Positions 58,932-64,000 of a stretch of 64,000 nucleotides of DNA are shown in pieces. The translations under genes and the position numbers were made by a program. A model generated the notes under the pieces. It was not told the origin of the DNA and ran no database searches. It was given only the letters and a program-made list of their open reading frames with translations. Position 1 is the stretch's first letter. The number at the start of each line of letters is the position of its first letter. Origin of the DNA: DASQMT01 sp963835735 (GTDB taxonomy: Bacteria > Actinomycetota > Thermoleophilia > Solirubrobacterales > Solirubrobacteraceae). The DNA lies in contig CAWIGP010000002.1 in assembly GCA_963835735.1 (NCBI GenBank), forward strand, positions 186,001-250,000. The letters run 5' to 3'.

Positions 58932-60935
58932 CTATGCCGCGGCGGCCAGTCGCACGTCGCGCCAGGCGGCGACGAACGCCTCGACGACCGCCGGGTCGAA
59001 CTGGGTCCCCGCGCAGCGGCGCAGCTCCTCCAGCGCGGCATCCGGCACGCGCGGAAGCGAGTAGGGCCGCTGGTTGGTCATCGCGTCGAACGCGTCCGCG
59101 ACGGCGACGATGCGCGCGCCGAGCGGGATCTCCTCCCCCGCCAGCCGATCCGGGTAGCCGCCGCCGTCCCAGCGCTCGTGGCTCGAGCGGACCAGCGCGG
59201 CCACGCGCCCCAGCGCCGGCGCCGCGGCGATGATCCGCTCGCCGATCAGCGTGTGGCGGCGGATGAACACCCACTCGTCTTCGTCGAGCGGGCCGGGCTT
59301 GGCGAGGATCGCGTCCGGCACGGCCACCTTGCCGACGTCGTGCAGCTCGGCGGCGTGACGCACCTGCTCGACCTCGTCGCGGGCGAGCCCGAGCCGCAGC
59401 GCGGTCGCCTCGGCGAGGTCGCCGACGCCGCTCAGGTGCGCGCGCAGCTCCGGGTTGCGCTCGGCGAGCGCCGACAGCAGCACGTCCTTGCTCTGGCGAC
59501 CGGCGGACGCGCGTCCGCCGTTCTTCTGCGCGTACATGCGCTGGTCGGCGGTACGAAGCGCGTCGGCCACCGACTGCGCCTCGCGCGGCACCTCGATCGC
59601 GCCGTACGAGCAGCCGATGGTGAACCCCTCGCCGCGCTCGGACAGGGCAACGGCGGCGCCCGCGACCAGCCCGTCATACGGGCGCGCACCGGTCTCCAGC
59701 AGCGCGCAGAACTCGTCGCCGCCCATCCGGAAGGCGACGCCGCGGCCGCGAACGAACGCGGACAGGCTCGCGCCGAGCCGGATCAGCAGCGCGTCGCCGG
59801 CCGGGTGGCCGAACGTGTCGTTGTAGTGCTTGAAGCCGTCGAGGTCGAACAGCACCAGCACGACCGGCTCGGCGGTCGTCGCCCGCGGCAGCCTGCGCTC
59901 GAGCGCGCGCGCGAGCGCGCGTCGGTTGCCGAGTCCGGTGAGCGCGTCGGTCGCCGCCTCCTCGCGCGATCGCCGCAGCATCGCGACGTTGTCGCCGAAG
60001 GTGAGCATCGTGCGCGCCATCACGGCCAGCAACGAGGCGGCGGCCAGCCCGACCGCGACGAGGTTGAGCCCCGCCACGCAGCCGTAGACGAGCAGCGCCA
60101 GCCCGGCGGCGCCGAAGCCGAGCGGGACGACGATGCGGCGCAGTCGCTCGTCGGCGGCGAACTCGATCGCCGCCGGCGCAGGCTGCCACGCGGCGGCTGC
60201 GATCAGCGCCATGCCCAGCCACCAGCCGGCATCGAACCAGGAGCCCGGGGAGTACGTGCCCTCGGCGTTGCCGACGAGGTAGAGCGAGTCGGCGAGCCAG
60301 AACACACCGATGCCGGCGAGCAGCAGCATCCAGGTGCGATCGAGCCTCCAGCCGGTGCCGGCGAGCGCGCCGACGATCACGCCGAGCAGCACGAGGTCGA
60401 CGAGCGGATACGCGAGGTTGACCGCGACCTCGAGCGTCTGGCCGGAGACGCTCTCGTACACGGTCTGGAACACCAGCGCCGCGCCCGCCGCGCTGACGGC
60501 GAGCGCCGCCGTGATGCCGTCGGCCCACAGCGTCCCTGGCACGTCGCGCGCGCGGCTGCGCAGCAGCGCGAGCACGCCCAGCAGCATCAGGACCGGGAAC
60601 AGCAGGTAGCCCGCGTCGGCGGGCGAGGGGATCGGGATCTCCTCCGCCGTCCACAGGACCGCGGTGTAGTAGATCTCGCCGAGCGTCCAGGCGGTGACGG
60701 CGGCGGTGATCAGCAACCAGGCGCGGCGCTCGCGCCGCTGCGGGCTCGCGAGCGCTCCCCACCCGCACAGCGCCGCGACGGCGAGCAGCGCAGCGTCGTG
60801 CCCGAAGCGGCTGAACAGCGGGCCGGCCTCGAGCTCCGGCGCGAGCAGGACGCGCGCCTGCCACAGCACGAGCCAGGCCCCGACGGCCAGCCAGCAGCCG
60901 CGCCGGATGGCGCCCGTGGTCGTGCGCTTGTGCAC
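58932..60935 (-). CDS. Membrane GGDEF plus HD-GYP cyclic-di-GMP enzyme
   Basis: A 667-residue protein with about eight to nine N-terminal membrane helices (about 10-310), a GGDEF domain with intact active site (FRMGGDEFCALL, about 400), and a C-terminal HD-GYP phosphodiesterase domain (LHDVGKVAVPD, RRHTLIGERII, SSHERWDGGGYPDRL). No RxxD inhibitory site is visible before GGDEF. It could both make and degrade c-di-GMP. The N-terminal domain probably senses a membrane or ligand signal. GTG 60935. It lies between ftsZ and the giant gene. Confidence 0.93.
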   Translation of the reverse strand: MHKRTTTGAIRRGCWLAVGAWLVLWQARVLLAPELEAGPLFSRFGHDAALLAVAALCGWGALASPQRRERRAWLLITAAVTAWTLGEIYYTAVLWTAEEIPIPSPADAGYLLFPVLMLLGVLALLRSRARDVPGTLWADGITAALAVSAAGAALVFQTVYESVSGQTLEVAVNLAYPLVDLVLLGVIVGALAGTGWRLDRTWMLLLAGIGVFWLADSLYLVGNAEGTYSPGSWFDAGWWLGMALIAAAAWQPAPAAIEFAADERLRRIVVPLGFGAAGLALLVYGCVAGLNLVAVGLAAASLLAVMARTMLTFGDNVAMLRRSREEAATDALTGLGNRRALARALERRLPRATTAEPVVLVLFDLDGFKHYNDTFGHPAGDALLIRLGASLSAFVRGRGVAFRMGGDEFCALLETGARPYDGLVAGAAVALSERGEGFTIGCSYGAIEVPREAQSVADALRTADQRMYAQKNGGRASAGRQSKDVLLSALAERNPELRAHLSGVGDLAEATALRLGLARDEVEQVRHAAELHDVGKVAVPDAILAKPGPLDEDEWVFIRRHTLIGERIIAAAPALGRVAALVRSSHERWDGGGYPDRLAGEEIPLGARIVAVADAFDAMTNQRPYSLPRVPDAALEELRRCAGTQFDPAVVEAFVAAWRDVRLAAAA

Positions 60936-60980
60936 ATTCCGGGTGATCGACCGCGCGTGCGGCCGGCTTGAGCGCGCCGG

Positions 60981-62066
60981 TCAGCGCAAGAACGGCGGGA
61001 TGTCGATCTCGTCGTCGCTGATCTCGAGCGAGGAGCGCTGGCGGTCGTCGATGCGCGGGCCGCGGTCGACCGGGCCGCGCTGGCGATCGGAGCGGCTGAA
61101 CGTGCCGTAGCCGGGCTCGATGTGCTTGTCGAAGCCGGTCGCGATCAGCGTGACGCGGATCTCGTCCCCCATCCCCTCGTCGATCACCGCGCCGAAGATG
61201 ATGTTCGAGTTCGCGTCGGCCGCCGAGTGGATGATCTCCGCCGCCTCGTTGACCTCGAACAGCCCGAGGTCCTTGCCGCCGGTGATGTTGAGCAGGACTC
61301 CGGTCGCGCCCTCGACCGACTCCTCCAGCAGCGGCGAGGAGATCGCCGCCTTGGCCGCCTCGGACGCGCGCGACTCGCCGGTCGCGGTGCCGATGCCCAT
61401 CAACGCGGAGCCGGCGTCGTGCATGATCGTGCGCACGTCGGCGAAGTCGAGGTTGATCAGGCCCGGGATCGTGATCAGGTCGGTGATGCCCTGGACGCCC
61501 TGGCGCAGGACGTTGTCGGCCTCGCGGAACGCGTCGAGGATGCTCGTGCGGCGCTCGACGATCGACAGCAGCCGCTCGTTCGGGATCACGATCAGCGTGT
61601 CGACCATCTCGCGCAGGCGCTCTATCCCCTCCTGCGACTGGCGCGCGCGCTGCGCGCCCTCGAACCCGAACGGGCGCGTGACGACGCCGACCGTCAGCGC
61701 ACCGATCTCGTTCTTGGCGATCTCCGCGATCACGGGCGCCGCGCCGGTGCCGGTGCCGCCGCCCTCGCCTGCCGTGACGAAGACCATGTCGGCGCCCTTG
61801 AGCGCCTCCTTGATGTCGTCGCGCGACTCGGCCGCCGCGCCTTGACCCACCTGCGGGTTCGCACCCGCGCCGAGGCCCTTGGTGAGGTTGTGACCGATGT
61901 TCAGCTTGATGTCGGCGTCCGTCATCTGGAGCGCCTGGGCATCGGTGTTGCAGGCGATGAACTCCACGCCGGACAGGCCGGCGTCGATCATGCGGTTGAC
62001 GGCGTTGGTACCGCCGCCGCCGACGCCGACGACCTTGATCACTGCGAGATAGCTGCCTGCTTCCAT
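60981..62066 (-). CDS. ftsZ: Cell division GTPase FtsZ
   Basis: Tubulin-like GTPase that forms the division ring. The 361-residue protein starts at ATG 62066 (YLAVIKVVGVGGGGTNAVNR) and has the tubulin signature GGGTGTGAAPVIAE, NLDFADVRTIM and the C-terminal partner-binding peptide DDEIDIPPFLR. The C-terminal linker is short (about 35 residues). An in-frame ATG at 62138 would add 24 unconserved residues. It lies downstream of ftsQ and murC, as in the division cluster. Confidence 0.97.
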   Translation of the reverse strand: MEAGSYLAVIKVVGVGGGGTNAVNRMIDAGLSGVEFIACNTDAQALQMTDADIKLNIGHNLTKGLGAGANPQVGQGAAAESRDDIKEALKGADMVFVTAGEGGGTGTGAAPVIAEIAKNEIGALTVGVVTRPFGFEGAQRARQSQEGIERLREMVDTLIVIPNERLLSIVERRTSILDAFREADNVLRQGVQGITDLITIPGLINLDFADVRTIMHDAGSALMGIGTATGESRASEAAKAAISSPLLEESVEGATGVLLNITGGKDLGLFEVNEAAEIIHSAADANSNIIFGAVIDEGMGDEIRVTLIATGFDKHIEPGYGTFSRSDRQRGPVDRGPRIDDRQRSSLEISDDEIDIPPFLR

Positions 62067-62136
62067 GAGAGTTCTGTCCGTACCTCGAGTTAGAGTCGAG
62101 CGTTTTGAGGCGCTCGCTTTGGGCCCGGATTCCTGC

Positions 62137-62226
62137 ACGTTACGGGGATTTCCTCTCCGATGTCAAAGTCACGGAATCTCGGCAAGATCGCTTGCAAACC
62201 GAGAAAGTCTCGACTCAAGGTCGAGA
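62137..62226 (-). promoter_or_regulatory. ftsZ promoter region with inverted repeat
   Basis: TTGACA (62166-62161), 18 bp and TAACGT (62142-62137) form a promoter about 65 nt upstream of ftsZ. Upstream of it, TCTCGAC-TCAAG-GTCGAGA (62208-62226) is a perfect 7-bp inverted repeat that could bind a regulator. This is all I see in the 177-bp ftsQ-ftsZ gap. Confidence 0.55.
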
Positions 62227-62243
62227 GTAGGGCCATTCTCAGC

Positions 62244-63008
62244 CTACGGTTGAGGCTCTGATGGTACGACGGTCGGCGTGGCGGTCGGCTCCGGCTCGAC
62301 CGGCCCGACGCCGCCAGCCGCGACCAACTTCGGCACGCGCAGATCCAGGTAGGTGGCTCCGGCGGACGAGTCCTCGGCGAGCACGCGCGCGGCCGCGCCC
62401 CACTTCGCGCGCGCGTCGCGCGGAGCGCCGAAGATCAGCTCGGGGCCGTCGCGCAGTTCGACGGACAGGCCGTCCTCGCCCCAGAACAGTCGCTCCGAGC
62501 GCTCGCGCAGCTCGCGCGGTGCGGCGGCGGCCACCCTCAGCGCGGCGAGCGCCCGGCGATCCCGCACGCGGCCGTCGTGCACCAGGGCCTTGCTGGTCAC
62601 GACCGGGAGCTCGTCGGTGCGCACGCCGTCGAGCAGCAGCCCGGCGCCGGTCGCCGGCACGCGGCTGCCGCCGCTCTGGAGCGTGGCGACCGGCGCGTGC
62701 TCGATCACCTCGATGCGCAGGTCGTGCGGGAAGTCGGCGCGGACCCTCAGCCCGGCGACCGAGGCGAACGGCTCGACGGCGTCCTCGAGCGCGTCGTTGT
62801 CGACGTGCAGCGTGCTCATCCCCTTGGCAGCGGCCTCGAGCGCCTCGCGCACCTGCGTGTCCTCCGAGCTCGTGCTGCCGCTCACCGACACCTGCTTGAC
62901 GGCCGCGAACGAGGATTCGCGGAACCACATCCAGCCGAACGCCAGGCCGGCCACCGCGAGCACGAGGCCAGCGAGCATGCGCCAGGGCAGCCGGTGGACG
63001 CGGGCCAT
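62244..63008 (-). CDS. ftsQ: Cell division protein FtsQ/DivIB
   Basis: Bitopic division protein, 254 residues: cytoplasmic start, one transmembrane helix (about 11-29), then a POTRA domain (VKQVSVSGSTSSEDTQVREAL) and the FtsQ beta domain. A Pro/Thr/Glu-rich C-terminal tail ends EPTATPTVVPSEPQP. It sits between murC and ftsZ. The 115-bp gap to murC shows no clear promoter. Confidence 0.92.
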   Translation of the reverse strand: MARVHRLPWRMLAGLVLAVAGLAFGWMWFRESSFAAVKQVSVSGSTSSEDTQVREALEAAAKGMSTLHVDNDALEDAVEPFASVAGLRVRADFPHDLRIEVIEHAPVATLQSGGSRVPATGAGLLLDGVRTDELPVVTSKALVHDGRVRDRRALAALRVAAAAPRELRERSERLFWGEDGLSVELRDGPELIFGAPRDARAKWGAAARVLAEDSSAGATYLDLRVPKLVAAGGVGPVEPEPTATPTVVPSEPQP

Positions 63009-63123
63009 CTCGGAATCTTCGCCGTCCGCCCGGCGGGTCCTACCGCGGCGTTGCGCGAGCGAACGTCAACGGCGGGCCTCCCCTTCAATGGCGCGCAGTA
63101 GACGCGGAGTCCTCCGCAGCCGC

Positions 63124-64000
63124 TCAGCTGACGACCAGCGCGCGACCGAGCGCGTCGACGTCGCCGGCCCCGAGCGTGAGCACGAGGTCGCCGTCGCGGA
63201 CGCGGCCGCGCACGTACGCCTCCGCTTCGTCGAACCCCGGCATCCAGGCGACGGTCTTCCCGCCCGCCGCGTCGGCCGCCGCCTCGGCGACGAGCAGCCC
63301 GGTCACGCCGGGGAAATCCTCCCCGCGCTCGCGCGCGGGGTACACGTCGAGCACGACCACCTCGTCGGCGCCCGCCAGCGCGGCGCCGAACTCGGCCGCC
63401 TGGTGCGCGGTGCGGGAGAACAGATGCGGCTGGAAGACCGCGATCACGCGCCGCGGCCCGAGCGTGCGGGCGGCCTCGAGCGTCGCGGCGACCTCGGTGG
63501 GATGGTGCGCGTAGTCGTCGACCACGAGCGCGCCCGCTGCGGTCGTGCCGAGCCGCTCGAAGCGCCGGCCCGCGCCCTCGAAATCGCGCAGCGCCGCGGC
63601 GGCCGCGGCGAGGTCGGCGCCGGCGAGCCGCGCGGCGGTCAGCGCGGCGGCCGCGTTGAGCGCGTTGTGCGTACCGGGGACGGTGAGCTCGACCGCGACG
63701 CCGTCGAGCGTGAAGCGCGAGCCACCGGGCGTCAGCTCGGGCGCGGCGTCGAACGGGACGAGCGGGATACCGGCGGGCGCGAGCGCGAGCAGCTCCGGCC
63801 GGTCCCAGACCACCGTGGCACGGCTCGCGAGCGCGAGGAAAGCTCGGAACGTCTCGTCGACGTCGCGCCGGGACGCGTAGGTCGTGTGGTGGTCGAGCTC
63901 CGCGTTCGTCAGCACCGCGATCGCGGGCGCGAGCGAGAGCAGCGAGCGGTCGGACTCATCTGCCTCGACGACGAGCCACTCTCCCGCTCCCCAACCGGCG
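63124..64000 (-). CDS. murC: UDP-N-acetylmuramate--L-alanine ligase (5' end beyond window)
   Basis: Adds L-Ala to UDP-MurNAc in peptidoglycan synthesis. The 3' 292 codons are present; translation from the window edge reads WLVVEADESDRSLLSLAPAI and AVLTNAELDHHTTY, the central Mur-ligase motifs, then VPGTHNALNAAAALTAA, DDYAHHPTEV and FQPHLFSRT. The N-terminal UDP-binding domain and P-loop lie past base 64000. It is upstream of ftsQ in the division cluster. Confidence 0.96.
   Translation of the reverse strand, partial: AGWGAGEWLVVEADESDRSLLSLAPAIAVLTNAELDHHTTYASRRDVDETFRAFLALASRATVVWDRPELLALAPAGIPLVPFDAAPELTPGGSRFTLDGVAVELTVPGTHNALNAAAALTAARLAGADLAAAAAALRDFEGAGRRFERLGTTAAGALVVDDYAHHPTEVAATLEAARTLGPRRVIAVFQPHLFSRTAHQAAEFGAALAGADEVVVLDVYPARERGEDFPGVTGLLVAEAAADAAGGKTVAWMPGFDEAEAYVRGRVRDGDLVLTLGAGDVDALGRALVVS

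Noticed and set aside
62067..62138. Upstream FtsZ start at 62138
   Set aside because: It adds 24 unconserved residues overlapping the likely promoter -10 (62137-62142).

Overview
The window is very GC-rich bacterial chromosome (clearly above 70% G+C by eye), densely coded, with many GTG/TTG starts, NTGA stop/start overlaps between operon genes and TANNNT -10 hexamers placed 6-10 nt before start codons. Gene content points to a high-GC actinobacterium, most likely class Thermoleophilia (Solirubrobacterales-like). That is an inference from DUF3352 and DUF5995 proteins, a ThuA/sugar-dehydrogenase/PKD giant protein, csrA, a DtxR/IdeR-type box and the cluster layout. No rRNA, tRNA, CRISPR array or complete insertion sequence was found.

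Layout. 1-3715: fmt, def and priA on the minus strand; priA is split out of frame by a short dispersed repeat that has a second copy just behind its stop. 3825-11148: an orphan DNA methyltransferase, a UbiB-family kinase, galK, a DUF5995 protein, and a large signalling ATPase overlapping csrA. 11156-19691 (minus): aroF, tyrA, aroA, cmk, der, a DUF3352 protein and metK, tightly coupled except for a 241-bp palindromic element between aroA and cmk and a perfect palindrome at the aroF stop. aroF is preceded by a short ORF encoding a Tyr/Trp/Phe-rich leader peptide, suggesting attenuation of the shikimate operon. 19991-22888: a second def, AraC and VOC genes, then hisC and aroH. 22900-29770: rluB, scpB, scpA and trpS (minus) interspersed with rlmN, an SMP-30 protein, an SDR/LysR divergent pair.

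29793-44491: a GT-C-like membrane protein, a winged-helix AlkZ-like protein, a lipoprotein sugar dehydrogenase, an iron(III) ABC transporter split around a DtxR/IdeR-like box, a PadR-DrrAB drug-export operon with a palindromic operator, an FAD oxidase/HxlR divergent pair, and two adjacent accessory genes. These two share an N-terminal LQRSAGNRA-type motif: one looks like an alpha/beta hydrolase, the other like a caspase/CHAT-type cysteine protease. 44498-48807: glycine cleavage operon gcvT-gcvH-gcvPA-gcvPB, with an apparent CTG start for gcvPA. 49062-51918: ankyrin protein, ArsR/SRPBCC pair, VapBC-type toxin-antitoxin. 52019-58763: a secreted protein of about 2,250 residues with an apparent frameshift near its C-terminus. 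58932-64000: a GGDEF/HD-GYP protein, then the division genes ftsZ, ftsQ and murC (murC runs off the window).

Strongest leads: the LQRSAGNRA-motif hydrolase/protease pair, the priA-interrupting repeat, the 241-bp inverted-repeat element, the aromatic leader peptide, and the window-wide signature of leaderless transcription.
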